The translations under genes and the position numbers were made by a program. From the NCBI RefSeq assembly GCF_002608565.1, contig NZ_LIXM01000013.1, positions 1 through 64,000 on the forward strand: DNA of 64,000 nucleotides, given 5' to 3'. The notes under the pieces were generated by a model. That model did no database searches. It was given only the letters and a program-made list of their open reading frames with translations, and was not told the origin of the DNA. This DNA comes from Vibrio sp. PID17_43 (GTDB lineage Bacteria; Pseudomonadota; Gammaproteobacteria; Enterobacterales; Vibrionaceae). Below, piece after piece: positions 27,692-36,815 of the stretch. How positions within the stretch are numbered: the first letter of the stretch is position 1; every line of letters starts with the position of its first letter.

Positions 27692-28432
27692 ATGACAAAC
27701 CCTGTTCAAGCCGAACGCAAAGTGACGATCGGGTGCTATATTGCACTCGCGTTTGCTGTTGTGTTCTTCTCTGGTCTGATGCAATCGAGCGAATGGTACG
27801 GTGTATTTGACTTTACAACGCTTAATGGTTCTTTTGGTAAAGTTGCGTACGGCGTAACGGAAGGGGTGGATGGCGCGGTTCAAGCGGCGACGACTTCATT
27901 CCGCGGTACTGGCGGTAGTGGTGCACGTGACGGTTTCATTTTTGCTCTTACTTTGATCCCAACCGTTATGTTTGCACTAGGTATGATCAACGTTCTTGAG
28001 CACTACGGTGCACTTGAAGCGGCTCGTAAGCTTCTTACACCTCTTCTACGACCTCTAGTGGGTATCCCTGGTAACTCTGGTCTGGCTCTGATTGCTTCAC
28101 TACAAAGTACCGATGCAGGTGCGGCGATGACGCGTCAGCTAAAAGATGAAGGTCACCTAACTAAGCGCGAAACGGACGTATTCACTATGTTCCAATTCAC
28201 GGCGGGTGCGACCATTGTTAACTTCTTCTCATCAGGTGCGGTGTTGTTCACGCTGACGATGGCAGATGGTTCTTTAGCAGTAACGTCTTCTATCGGTTTG
28301 GCGGTTGTGGTGATGTTCGCATTTAAGATCATCGGCGCGAACCTATTCCGTATCTACCTAAACATCACAGAAGGTAACGAAGACAAACAAGAGCAAAACA
28401 AATCAGAGAGCCTAAAAGAGGAGACGGCATAA
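27692..28432 (+). CDS. yjiH: YjiH-family nucleoside-recognition (gate) membrane protein
   Basis: Polytopic inner-membrane protein of about 246 residues with the gate-domain pattern of the YjiH/SpmA class (LQSTDAGAAMTRQL, FQFTAGATIVNFFSSGA). I chose the ATG at 27692 because an AGGTGA ribosome site precedes it; upstream in-frame codons lack one. It overlaps yjiG by one base. In E. coli yjiH-yjiG sit next to iadA, an isoaspartyl dipeptidase; here an M20 peptidase follows instead. The pair is therefore a candidate transporter for a peptide-like compound, although transport is not proven for the family. Confidence 0.85.
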   Translation: MTNPVQAERKVTIGCYIALAFAVVFFSGLMQSSEWYGVFDFTTLNGSFGKVAYGVTEGVDGAVQAATTSFRGTGGSGARDGFIFALTLIPTVMFALGMINVLEHYGALEAARKLLTPLLRPLVGIPGNSGLALIASLQSTDAGAAMTRQLKDEGHLTKRETDVFTMFQFTAGATIVNFFSSGAVLFTLTMADGSLAVTSSIGLAVVVMFAFKIIGANLFRIYLNITEGNEDKQEQNKSESLKEETA

Positions 28433-28899
28433 TGGGTGACGTTAAAGCGAAAAAACCAATGGTGACGGATATCTTCGTCGAAGGTGCTAAAAAAGGTTGG
28501 GTGATTGCAACGACTTCTACCGTGCCAAACGTATTGATGGCATTTGTGATCATCAAAGCGCTGCAAATCACTGGCGCACTGGATCTGATGGGCACGGTTT
28601 TCTCTCCCATCATGGCGGTATTTGGTCTTCCGGGCGAAGCGGCAGCGGTATTGATCGGCGCATGGATGTCGATGGGGGGGGCGGTTGGTGTGGTTATCAC
28701 ACTGTTTGACCAAGGCATCCTGAACGGTACGCACATTGCGATTCTGGCTCCTGCAATTTACCTAATGGGTTCTCAAGTTCAGTACATGGGCCGTATCATG
28801 GGTCCTATTGGTACGGAAGGCCGTTATATTCCAGTCATGATTGCAATCTCAGTATTGAACGCATTTGGCGCGATGCTGGTGATGAACTTGTTCGTGTAG
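28432..28899 (+). CDS. yjiG: YjiG-family membrane protein
   Basis: Second half of the YjiH/YjiG pair: 155 residues with four hydrophobic segments and the SpmB-like gate pattern. Its ATG overlaps the TAA of yjiH (TAATG), so translation is coupled and a 1:1 complex is likely. The M20 peptidase gene starts nine bases after its stop. Confidence 0.85.
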   Translation: MGDVKAKKPMVTDIFVEGAKKGWVIATTSTVPNVLMAFVIIKALQITGALDLMGTVFSPIMAVFGLPGEAAAVLIGAWMSMGGAVGVVITLFDQGILNGTHIAILAPAIYLMGSQVQYMGRIMGPIGTEGRYIPVMIAISVLNAFGAMLVMNLFV

Positions 28900-28908
28900 G
28901 AGTGGGGA

Positions 28909-30033
28909 ATGCAATTTTCTCTAAATGAATATCTTGAAGAGTTGCGTCCGCTAATCAATGTGGACTGCGGTACTTACACCACCGATGGTATCGAGTTTAT
29001 CGCTTCTCAGTTTGAGGAGAAATACCAAGCAATGTCGGGTTGGAGCGTAAAACGCATCGATTGTGGCAAAGCAGGTATTGGTCTAGAAGTACGAAACAAA
29101 CCAGAAGTAGAACAAATCGACGTAATGCTGATTGGCCATATGGATACGGTCTTCCCTGTGGGTACGGCTGAACTGCGTCCAATGTCTCAAGACGCAGAGA
29201 AAGCGTACGGTCCGGGAGTATCGGACATGAAATCTGGTTTGCTGAATATCGTGTACGCGATGCGCAACTTAGACCAAGCGGTGTTGGATAAGCTGTCTAT
29301 TGCAATCTGCATGAACCCAGATGAAGAGACGGGCTCTCTGGATTCTGTGGATTGGATTCAATCGGTAGCGAAGAATGCGAGGCATGTTCTGGTAGCAGAA
29401 GCGGCACGTGCCGACGGTGGTTTAGTAAAAGCTCGTAAGGGCATGGCGTGTTACAAAATCAGCTTTAATGGTGTTGCTGCTCATGCAGGTAACGAGCCAG
29501 AGAATGGCCGCAGCGCAATCACAGAGATGGCGAACTGGATTCTGGCGATCAATGCGATGACCAACTACGAATCTGGTACAACACTCAATGTCGGTGTCGT
29601 TTCTGGCGGTAATGGAGCAAACATTGTTCCTGAACAAGCGGAAGCGATTGTTGACGTACGCTTCTGGAGTAATGAAGAGTACGATGATGTCGACAGTAAG
29701 CTAAATGGTTTGGTTACGACGCCGTTTGTTGATAGTGTCAGCATCAGTCTAACTCGTGAAGCGTATAAGCCATCCATGATACCTAGCCCACAAACAGACG
29801 GTTTGATGGCATTGGTAGAAGAAGCGGCTCAAGAGCTTGCGATTGACATCAAATGGCATGAAGTCGGCGGTGGTTCCGATGCAAACAATACGGCGATCCT
29901 TGGCATTCCTACCATAGATGGTTTAGGACCAATCGGTGCTGGTTTCCATAGTGACCAAGAGTATTTGTTGCTTGAGTCTATCGAACCTCGTATCAAAATG
30001 CTGATGCGTGTCGTAGAGAAGATTGCCCAATAA
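28909..30033 (+). CDS. M20-family metallopeptidase (glutamate carboxypeptidase-like)
   Basis: Di-zinc cytoplasmic amidohydrolase of 374 residues. Zinc ligands and catalytic residues are visible: GHMDTVFP (His and Asp near 77-79), GVSDMKSG with the bridging Asp, PDEETGS with the catalytic Glu, and a late His in GAGFHSDQEY. The dimerisation domain is about 180-290. There is no signal peptide. M20 members of this CPG2/PepT-like kind cleave C-terminal amino acids from folates or dipeptides. The operon with yjiHG suggests a take-up-then-hydrolyse module for a dipeptide or acyl-amino acid. Substrate unknown. Confidence 0.88.
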   Translation: MQFSLNEYLEELRPLINVDCGTYTTDGIEFIASQFEEKYQAMSGWSVKRIDCGKAGIGLEVRNKPEVEQIDVMLIGHMDTVFPVGTAELRPMSQDAEKAYGPGVSDMKSGLLNIVYAMRNLDQAVLDKLSIAICMNPDEETGSLDSVDWIQSVAKNARHVLVAEAARADGGLVKARKGMACYKISFNGVAAHAGNEPENGRSAITEMANWILAINAMTNYESGTTLNVGVVSGGNGANIVPEQAEAIVDVRFWSNEEYDDVDSKLNGLVTTPFVDSVSISLTREAYKPSMIPSPQTDGLMALVEEAAQELAIDIKWHEVGGGSDANNTAILGIPTIDGLGPIGAGFHSDQEYLLLESIEPRIKMLMRVVEKIAQ

Positions 30034-30067
30034 GGCATTGTGCTTTAAAACTTGGTTCCAATAACAC

Positions 30068-30097
30068 AATCCCCGGACTTCGGTTTGGGGATTTTTT
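30068..30097 (+). terminator. Terminator after the M20 peptidase gene
   Basis: AATCCCC / GGGGATT stem around a CTTCGG-type loop, followed by seven T residues. Confidence 0.85.
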
Positions 30098-30188
30098 TAT
30101 GCTTTCAATATTGTTTCTGGTTATTAATCTTACGTTCAGGTTTCTCTCTTTACACTCTGTGTCACAGTCACAAATATTGGAGGCAACG

Positions 30189-30563
30189 ATGACCACAACC
30201 ATGTCTGTAAAGTCGGCGCCTAATGACGTCGTCGATGAATCGTTAAATGCGCCAGATGAAAAAACGTTTTGGCGTAAAATGAAAAACTCGGTCAAAAAAG
30301 CGGGTGAAGAGGTGGCCGTCATGGGCATCAAATCATGGCTTGCAATGACCGACTCTAGTACTGCTGTGCGTCATAAAGCGATATTAGGTGGGGCGCTGGC
30401 GTACTTTGTTCTACCCACCGATATGGTGCCAGATGTGCTTGCTGGAGTGGGGTTCACTGACGATATGGCAGCACTCACTCTCGCGGCAAACTCAGTCGGC
30501 AGCGCTATTACTGAACAGCATGAAGAGCAAGCAAGAGAAAAGCTAGGCTCGATGATGGACTAG
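30189..30563 (+). CDS. YkvA family protein (DUF1232)
   Basis: A 124-residue protein whose C-terminal half carries the DUF1232 core, AYFVLPTDMVPD followed by GFTDDMAALTLA, a short membrane-associated hairpin. The N-terminus is charged and probably cytoplasmic. I chose the ATG at 30189 because a TTGGAGGC ribosome site precedes it; the longer in-frame reading from 30099 runs through the preceding terminator. Function unknown. It is monocistronic. Confidence 0.85.
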   Translation: MTTTMSVKSAPNDVVDESLNAPDEKTFWRKMKNSVKKAGEEVAVMGIKSWLAMTDSSTAVRHKAILGGALAYFVLPTDMVPDVLAGVGFTDDMAALTLAANSVGSAITEQHEEQAREKLGSMMD

Positions 30564-30585
30564 ACCCAACCGCGTCGAAAAACAA

Positions 30586-30611
30586 AAGCCCCGATGTTTC
30601 CATCGGGGCTT
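30586..30611. terminator. Bidirectional terminator
   Basis: AAGCCCCGATG-TTTC-CATCGGGGCTT perfect 11-bp stem between convergent genes. The T run is better on the leftward strand. Confidence 0.85.
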
Positions 30612-30636
30612 GTCTTTGACTGGATAATTGTGCTTG

Positions 30637-31947
30637 CTAGCTTTGTGCTTCGGCACGTTTCCAGTGCACTTCTTCTTCTGCTACGCCAGCGCTTGGATCG
30701 TTAAAGCGAGCTTCATCTAATGCACCTTCTGATTTAGCGACAATGATGGTCACAGCGCTATCACCGGTGATATTGACGGCGGTACGAATCATATCTAGCA
30801 GACGGTCAACCCCCATGATCAGTGCGATACCTTCAAGTGGCAGACCAACTTGGTTCAATACCATTGCTAGCATCACTAGACCAACGCCAGGGACACCCGC
30901 CGTACCGATAGACGCCAATGTTGCCGTCATGATCACCATCAGGTAATCACCCATCGTTAGATCAATATTAAACGCCTGAGCGATGAACGCTGTTGCAACA
31001 CCTTGCATAATGGCTGTGCCGTCCATGTTCACTGTCGCACCCAGAGGTACGGTGAAAGACGATACGCGGTTATCAACCCCCATGCGGTACTTTGCTGTTT
31101 CCATGGTGACAGGAATGGTCGCGTTTGATGATGCAGTAGAGAAGGCGAACATGATCGCGTCTTCCATCTTGCGCAGGAACTTCATCGGGCTAAGTCCTGT
31201 GAAACCTTTTAGCATCAAACTGTAAGTTACCAAACCGTGCAGCAGGAGTGTGCCTGCTAGTACGAGGAAGTACTCTGCTAGGTTCAAAATGGCACCCAAT
31301 CCAAGGCTAGTAAACAGTTTCGCCATTAGGAAGAATACACCGAAAGGTGCAAGGTGCATTAAGATTGCAACCAGCTTCATGATCACATCATTAAGATCAA
31401 CGAAGAAAGCGGCAATGCGTTCCCCTGGTTTACCAGCAGTACTGATCGCGATACCGAATAGTACTGCGAATACGATAACTTGCAGGGTTTTACCTTCTGC
31501 CATTGCACTGATTGGGTTTGTCGGGAACATGTTAATGATCACCTGACCCAGTGATGGCGCTTCTGCTGATTTAAATGACGTTGCAGCGGTTAGATCAGCC
31601 CCTGCTCCTGGTTGGAACAAGCTACCCATCGTTAGAGCAAGGGTAATAGCAACCGCGGTGGTTATTATGTAGAACGCAAGGGTTTTACCGCCCATGCGAC
31701 CCAAGGTAGTGAGGTCTTTGAGAGAGCTAGTACCACAAACCAGTGAAACAAACACGAGCGGTACGACAAGCATTTTCAAACTGGCAACAAAGATTTGACC
31801 ACCAACTTCAAATAATCCATTAACAATGTATGCGTCGACAAATCCGTTGTCGGCGAAAAGCGTGCGAATTGCAAATCCGGTCAAGATACCCGCTACCATA
31901 CCCAATATTACGCGGCTAGTAAGCGACATCGGTTTCTTGGTATTCAT
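30637..31947 (-). CDS. DAACS-family sodium:dicarboxylate/amino-acid symporter
   Basis: Inner-membrane sodium-coupled symporter of about 436 residues. It has the two DAACS hallmarks: the serine-rich hairpin FAFSTASSNATIPVTME and the motif VPLGATVNMDGTAI. It is related to GltP/DctA-type carriers; the exact substrate (glutamate/aspartate or a C4-dicarboxylate) cannot be read from sequence. The ATG at 31947 has an AAGGAGTG ribosome site, so the 12 codons of open frame before it are excluded. A CRP-like site lies about 110 bases upstream. Confidence 0.9.
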   Translation of the reverse strand: MNTKKPMSLTSRVILGMVAGILTGFAIRTLFADNGFVDAYIVNGLFEVGGQIFVASLKMLVVPLVFVSLVCGTSSLKDLTTLGRMGGKTLAFYIITTAVAITLALTMGSLFQPGAGADLTAATSFKSAEAPSLGQVIINMFPTNPISAMAEGKTLQVIVFAVLFGIAISTAGKPGERIAAFFVDLNDVIMKLVAILMHLAPFGVFFLMAKLFTSLGLGAILNLAEYFLVLAGTLLLHGLVTYSLMLKGFTGLSPMKFLRKMEDAIMFAFSTASSNATIPVTMETAKYRMGVDNRVSSFTVPLGATVNMDGTAIMQGVATAFIAQAFNIDLTMGDYLMVIMTATLASIGTAGVPGVGLVMLAMVLNQVGLPLEGIALIMGVDRLLDMIRTAVNITGDSAVTIIVAKSEGALDEARFNDPSAGVAEEEVHWKRAEAQS

Positions 31948-32252
31948 GAGAACACTCCTTATAGTTATGCACCTTGAGTTCACTTCAAGGCGGCAAGCAG
32001 AGTAGCAGGGGAGGATAAAAATACGAAAGAATAATCGTCTGAATGGTTAGTGAATGTGATCTTCATCACTATAAAGTTTGGGTTTTTAACTGGGCATTAA
32101 CACTTGTTGTGGTTTAAAGTGCTGGTTTTTTACAATTTCATCGAATATGCAACCGTAGGAAATGTTTTATTACATTTGCAGGTGGGGCTGGATTGAAAGC
32201 ATCAAAGGGTGTTTTCAGCACCTAGTGCATAACTAGGCGCTGATTATTCAGT
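31948..32252. other. Intergenic region with a CRP-like site
   Basis: About 300 bases between the symporter start and the end of the envelope operon. It holds the CRP-like site at 32055-32070 and a CCTAGT/ACTAGG hairpin near 32221-32245 with no T run. No gene seen. Confidence 0.5.
32055..32070. promoter_or_regulatory. CRP-like site upstream of the symporter gene
   Basis: TGTGATCTTCATCACT fits TGTGA-N6-TCACA closely. Confidence 0.6.
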
Positions 32253-33320
32253 TTATTTCTTCAGAGGCGGGCGAGTCTGATCATCGACCGATTTCGCAAA
32301 GCTGGCTAATGGTTGAAAGTCTCGTGTCGACCAAATCGATTTTGACTTCAGTGAGTTAGGCAGAGTCGAAAATGCGTTTTCTTGGTCGCCCGCAACAAGC
32401 TCAATAGTCATCCATTGATCGATGGGTTGCTGGTTGGTAAAGCGATCATTGAGTGAAAGTGAGTGGGTTGAGCCAGAATAGTTTGGGCTTAATGTGAGTG
32501 CTAAATGATAGTCACGGAATCGGACTACCCACTTATCTGGTAAACGTCGTGAGCTGTCCCACCAAGTACCATCAAGTTGCTGAATAAGTTCTTTAGTGAT
32601 TGATTTAGATTGCGCTTGCAAATCAGAGAGTGCTCGCTGTAACGCACTATCCATCGCCTTTGAAAACGCTTGTTGATCAAGTTCTGGGTTGCTCATCAGC
32701 ACTTGTTTCGCCAATTTCGCGCCTAGCATATTGGAGTAAAGGTCCTCAGAAGAGAATGCCGAAGCCAGCTCCTTAAAGCCACTCACGGATACCATACCAA
32801 ACCACTGCGCAATCTCATGCCATTGTGCGAGTTGAAATGCGGTTAAGGCGGCTGCCTGAGCGCTGCGCTCGATTTTCTCTTGCTCACTGAATGGGGTGTT
32901 CTGTTCAAACCACCGAATACGTCTGATACGTAGTTCAGCAGGTAAATCGAGATACGCGGCGCGTCCTAAATAATAACGGTTTAGCTGGAATAAATAGTAG
33001 GTGTAGTCGGCCGTATCACGAACGTGCGCCGTATCAATAAAACCACCGAGTTCGGTAAAGATAATGCCATTGGCTTCTTCGTTTAGTCCAAGTATGCTAG
33101 CAGAGACGGATTCGCTACCATCATTGTAGTGATGAGTGCCCACTTCGCTGCTGGATAAAACATTCTCAAGAGAGAAGAAAGGAACGGGCACGCTTCCTAA
33201 TTGCGCTTTAAGATCGACACCGAACGCACAGCAAGGTCTGACGCCGACTGGCGCTTTGAGTTCTTGTGCTTGGACGAATCCGGTGCAAAGGCTAAATAGT
33301 AATAGTGCTGTTTTTTTCAA
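32253..33320 (-). CDS. Secreted DUF4056-like protein
   Basis: Function unknown. From TTG at 33320 the protein begins MKKTALLLFSLCTGFVQAQ, a textbook Sec signal peptide, with a TAGGAGTGGGGG ribosome site. An upstream in-frame ATG at 33344 would spoil the signal. The mature part starts with a conserved-looking VRPCCAFG segment and is about 335 residues, probably periplasmic. It resembles what I recall as the DUF4056 family, with low certainty. It is the last gene of a three-gene leftward envelope operon; its reading region begins within 14 bases of the barrel gene end. Confidence 0.7.
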   Translation of the reverse strand: MKKTALLLFSLCTGFVQAQELKAPVGVRPCCAFGVDLKAQLGSVPVPFFSLENVLSSSEVGTHHYNDGSESVSASILGLNEEANGIIFTELGGFIDTAHVRDTADYTYYLFQLNRYYLGRAAYLDLPAELRIRRIRWFEQNTPFSEQEKIERSAQAAALTAFQLAQWHEIAQWFGMVSVSGFKELASAFSSEDLYSNMLGAKLAKQVLMSNPELDQQAFSKAMDSALQRALSDLQAQSKSITKELIQQLDGTWWDSSRRLPDKWVVRFRDYHLALTLSPNYSGSTHSLSLNDRFTNQQPIDQWMTIELVAGDQENAFSTLPNSLKSKSIWSTRDFQPLASFAKSVDDQTRPPLKK

Positions 33321-33330
33321 ACCCCCACTC

Positions 33331-34452
33331 CTAAAATGCTTCATTAATTTGGAAATAGAAACCCGTGCTGTCTTTACCCACGCCTAAATCAATACGCACA
33401 TTAATACGAGCTTTAAACGCAAATCGGTAACCAACACCTACCGTCGGTAGCCAACGGCTTTCGAATAAGTCGTGATAGGTTGGTGCGATATTGCCGGCAC
33501 CCACCCAGCCCACCACACCATGACGACCTGCAATGGTATGGCGAATTTCTACTTGTGTAGAAAGCTGATGTTTGTCGCGATATTGCCCTTGGTAATAACT
33601 ACGCATACGTTGAGCATCACCCAGTTGGGCATAATCGAACCAAGGAGCATCACCGGAAATCGATTGTGAATATACCTCCATTGCGATAATCGTGGTGTCG
33701 GTCCATTGTTGGTAAACACGATAGTTCGCCACGAGATTGTCGTAGTCCTCATCACTGCCGAGCGAATCACGGTTCGCAATCCATTCAAGATCGAGAAACT
33801 GACCATGCATTGGGTTTGGTTCGAAATCACGAGTATCGTATTCCATTCCAATCAAGACGCCACTGCTGGTGGCATCGGTGACTTCTGAAGGAAGTATATC
33901 GCCATCAACACCGTTTACTTTACTGAATGATTGCCATTGCCAACCGAGCTTGGCGTAGGTATTGGGTGCGATTTCTACCGCGATTTTTGGGTTCAACTGT
34001 ATACGTTGACCATCATACTGCACTTTATTGTTATCGTTCTCTGCTGCTTGGCTGCCAATACCCCAGTAATAACCGGGTGTATGACTGATCCATGCTTCAC
34101 CTAAAAGACGAACTTTGTCATCTTTTAAGTAAGTGCGGTTGTTTAACCCCAAGCCGTAAGAACCAGAGGTTGAACCGTAAGACGTTGCCGTGACAGTGGA
34201 ATAAGGGGCGCCTTTTTGCCAATCGTAAGGGGTGTATAGACCCACCGCGGCAACGCCAATGCCAAAGCCTTGTTCTGGATTCACGAATGGACCGGGCAGC
34301 ACGCCCCAGTCGATCAGCTTCGACTCGTCTACGGCTTCGCTTGAGCCAAGTTTGGTCAACAACTCATCCATCCAACCGCTATCTTGTTTTTCTGCGAATG
34401 TGTGAGGGGGGAAAAACAAGGCAGACAGAGCAATGTATTTTATCGCTTGCAT
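33331..34452 (-). CDS. BamA/TamA-like outer-membrane beta-barrel protein
   Basis: A 373-residue protein with a signal peptide (to about residue 20, FPPHTFA). It continues as an Omp85-superfamily barrel without visible POTRA domains. The pattern includes PEQGFGIGVAAVG, GMEYDTRDFEPNPMHGQFLD (the Omp85 RDxxxxPxxG signature) and a C-terminal beta strand ending in Phe (YFQINEAF). It is likely a surface-antigen D15-type outer-membrane protein, in an operon with a second barrel and a secreted DUF4056-like protein. Confidence 0.85.
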   Translation of the reverse strand: MQAIKYIALSALFFPPHTFAEKQDSGWMDELLTKLGSSEAVDESKLIDWGVLPGPFVNPEQGFGIGVAAVGLYTPYDWQKGAPYSTVTATSYGSTSGSYGLGLNNRTYLKDDKVRLLGEAWISHTPGYYWGIGSQAAENDNNKVQYDGQRIQLNPKIAVEIAPNTYAKLGWQWQSFSKVNGVDGDILPSEVTDATSSGVLIGMEYDTRDFEPNPMHGQFLDLEWIANRDSLGSDEDYDNLVANYRVYQQWTDTTIIAMEVYSQSISGDAPWFDYAQLGDAQRMRSYYQGQYRDKHQLSTQVEIRHTIAGRHGVVGWVGAGNIAPTYHDLFESRWLPTVGVGYRFAFKARINVRIDLGVGKDSTGFYFQINEAF

Positions 34453-34464
34453 AGTTTTTACACT

Positions 34465-35298
34465 CTAAAAGCGGCGGTCTAGAGAGAAAAAGATGCTTTG
34501 GCGTTCACCAAAACCCGCTTCACCCAAGAGATACCAATCATCATTGATTTGGTATTGCATGCCAGCGATGGTGTTCCATTCAGAAGTCAATTGTTGTTTA
34601 ACTTCAAAACGACCTGGAAGTCCCTTGATTCCAGCTTGTTTCAGTGTGCCTGATAACTCTTGTTCCACATTTTGGTACATGGCACCGATCCAAAATCGCA
34701 AAGGTATGCCATGGTTATTGAAGTCATAACCAATTCGTGGAGACACGACAATAGCGTCAATTGCGCCATCGATGACATTCAAATTGGTTTGGGTATAACT
34801 TGCATCAACAAGTGCAAAAAGTTGTTTGTAACCGCCCGCGAGTACGAACCCTCCGCCATAGGTATAGCCATCCAGATCTAAGCGGAAAGGCGTTTCAAAT
34901 AATGTATGATCAGAAACTTTTAGTTTAACGGTGGTTTCAGAATAACCGTCTAAAGTTCCGACTAGTCCATAAAGGTTTAAAAATGGAAATAGCCAAACGT
35001 CCGCACGAAGTGTCATCACATCTGTTGCTTGTTTTCCAACACCAGCTTCTAATGGAAGTTCATCAAGATCAATTGGCCCGAGCTGAACGCCTTTTAAAGC
35101 AATAGAGTCGACATTGATGCCTTGCTCCATGCTCATGTAGCTGAGATTTAGACCAAAAGGTTTTGGTAAGTTGTAGCCAAGCTCTTCTGCTTTTTCTTTC
35201 CAAATAGGCAGTGAAAAAGAATCAGCATTCGCGATTCCAGAGAGTAAGCAAGAGCAAGCAAAGATCAAAGATCGTAATTTCATAGTTAATTTCATCAA
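34465..35298 (-). CDS. Probable outer-membrane beta-barrel protein
   Basis: Family not recognised. It has 277 residues with a Sec signal peptide (about 1-25, SGIANA), then alternating amphipathic strands (RADVWLFPFLNLYGLVGTL, SPRIGYDFNN, WYLLGEAGFGERQSIFFSL) and a terminal Phe, as expected for a small outer-membrane barrel. It is the first gene of the three-gene operon and divergent from a TetR regulator 250 bases away. The exact start among nearby ATGs is uncertain. Confidence 0.75.
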   Translation of the reverse strand: MMKLTMKLRSLIFACSCLLSGIANADSFSLPIWKEKAEELGYNLPKPFGLNLSYMSMEQGINVDSIALKGVQLGPIDLDELPLEAGVGKQATDVMTLRADVWLFPFLNLYGLVGTLDGYSETTVKLKVSDHTLFETPFRLDLDGYTYGGGFVLAGGYKQLFALVDASYTQTNLNVIDGAIDAIVVSPRIGYDFNNHGIPLRFWIGAMYQNVEQELSGTLKQAGIKGLPGRFEVKQQLTSEWNTIAGMQYQINDDWYLLGEAGFGERQSIFFSLDRRF

Positions 35299-35470
35299 AC
35301 GTGACGGATAAAAATACGCCGGAGATATTGGAATATCTTCGGTGTTTGCATCACGGAAAAAAAGATTACTTAGTCAGGAAGACAAAGCACCACAGCTTAA
35401 GTTAAGCGATTTTAGTTATTGATTGATAGGCTCTTAACATCGACGAGCGCATCTTACTCCTAAAATTGAA

Positions 35471-35494
35471 AAAGTAAACTTCAAAGTATACTTT
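35471..35494. promoter_or_regulatory. Tandem palindromes, candidate TetR operator
   Basis: AAAGTAAACTTC immediately followed by the perfect palindrome AAAGTATACTTT. The two 12-base units lie head to tail in the divergent region, 57 bases before the TetR start. This is the arrangement expected of an autoregulated TetR operator. Confidence 0.55.
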
Positions 35495-35550
35495 TGATTG
35501 CTGTGCGCTATACTCTGAACCACTTACATGAGGTTGGTGAATCTAGAACG

Positions 35551-36147
35551 ATGAAACTTTCAGAGAAAAAGCGCTTGGCGCTCATTGAAGCGGCTCAACA
35601 AGAATTTATTGAGTATGGCTTTACTTGCGCAAATATGGATAGAGTGTGTGGGCGTGCAGCGACATCAAAACGGACGTTATATCGCCATTTTGAAAGTAAA
35701 GATGTGTTATTCATTGAATCCATTCGAGCCGTTTTAGAGACTCAAAGAGCCAAATTACAATTACAGTATTCGCCAACGTTAGAGGTAGAAGCGCAACTCA
35801 GAGACTACCTACACGCTAAGCTGGACTCTATGTACGAAGATTTTGGTTTACCCTTGGCCAAAATGGTGATCGGTGAATTTATGCGTACGCCAGAACTGGC
35901 AGAAAATTATCTGCACCAACTGCAACGCCAAGACGAGTTGTTGGAGAATTGGTTTTCTGAGGCAATGGCCGATAACAAAGTTAAATCGCTCGATCCTGCG
36001 ATGATGAGTAACATGTTGATGTGTTTATTAAAGGGCAACTTTCTGTGGCCGCAACTCATCGCAACCCAAGAAGTGCCAAGCATAGAGCAGCGCAAGAAAA
36101 CCGTTGATGATATTATTGCCCTGTTTCTCGAAGGATATCGCTGTTAA
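35551..36147 (+). CDS. TetR/AcrR-family transcriptional regulator
   Basis: About 198 residues. The N-terminal helix-turn-helix is clear (EFIEYGFTCANMDRVCGRAA then TSKRTLYRHFESKDVLF, residues 15-60). The C-terminal ligand-binding half is all-helical and diverged. TetR proteins are usually repressors released by a small ligand. It is divergent from the three-gene outer-membrane operon, so that operon is the likely target through the tandem palindromes between them. ATG at 35551 is chosen over an upstream in-frame codon because it begins at the domain edge. Confidence 0.88.
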   Translation: MKLSEKKRLALIEAAQQEFIEYGFTCANMDRVCGRAATSKRTLYRHFESKDVLFIESIRAVLETQRAKLQLQYSPTLEVEAQLRDYLHAKLDSMYEDFGLPLAKMVIGEFMRTPELAENYLHQLQRQDELLENWFSEAMADNKVKSLDPAMMSNMLMCLLKGNFLWPQLIATQEVPSIEQRKKTVDDIIALFLEGYRC

Positions 36148-36159
36148 CTTATCTTACGA

Positions 36160-36352
36160 TTATTGGTTTTGAACACCATGGTTGAGCGTGGGCAACTGCT
36201 TATGATCCCAAGTCCAACGGTCATGTTCATGGTTGTGAATGCCACCGACCCGATAGAGTATCCGTATCGTTTTGACGAATCGCTTTTAAACGTTTCTTGG
36301 CGATAGATTTTTGCTGATTGAGATTAATCGAGAAGCTGTTTTGAGATTGCAT
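36160..36352 (-). pseudogene. Possible remnant of a small gene
   Basis: A 41-codon leftward frame (36352-36227) with an AGGTGA ribosome site encodes SINLNQQKSIAKKRLKAIRQ and then stops. Protein-like sequence continues in the next frame to a stop at 36160 (HEHDRWTWDHKQLPTLNHG). This suggests one frameshift in a gene of about 65 codons. The start recalls the N-terminal helix of some ankyrin-repeat proteins, but weakly. Confidence 0.3.
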
Positions 36353-36474
36353 TTTTCACCTTTCTTACCTCTTCCACACTCGCCAAATTAGACGTTATAA
36401 AAGAAGGTAAAAACAGATTGTTCCTGCTAACGAGGGCGGGGGAGTGTGATTGCCGTGAACCGAGTTCTTTCCGC

Positions 36475-36641
36475 GAGTGTTGGGTGCTTTAGGCGTGAGC
36501 TTTTTGATAATAGGTACTGACGTTTGATTATGCAATCAGTAGTTAGAATCATGTCACAAAATGAATGATTGAACTCGACAGTTTATGATCGACAACCCGA
36601 ACGCGTGGTCAATGGTAATCATTTGTCTGGCTCGTAGCCAT
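36475..36641 (+). repeat. Left copy of the island-flanking direct repeat
   Basis: Aligns in the same orientation with 58347-58526. Shared blocks include GAGTGTTGG, GCTTTAGGC, AATGATTGAACT, GCGTGGTCAATG and GGCTCGTAGCCAT, with small indels between. The repeat lies just outside the left end of the polysaccharide island. The rest of the 36360-36815 gap holds no gene that I can see. Confidence 0.75.
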
Positions 36642-36815
36642 CCATGGGCCTATGTCAGGTGAAACATTTAGGGTCTTCAAACATAAGATTTAGTGCGTGA
36701 ATAAGAAATAGTACAAAGGTCTATCTAATCGGTTACATGTTTGCGATAGAGTTGAGCCTAGCTTGAATAGCTAGGCTCGATTCTTTCTGACTGTTAATGA
36801 AGATGGGAGAATTGA

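Noticed and set aside
36475-36641. Flanking repeat as an attC-type integron site or tRNA fragment
   Set aside because: It lacks the attC core sites and inverted arms and does not fold or read as a tRNA end.
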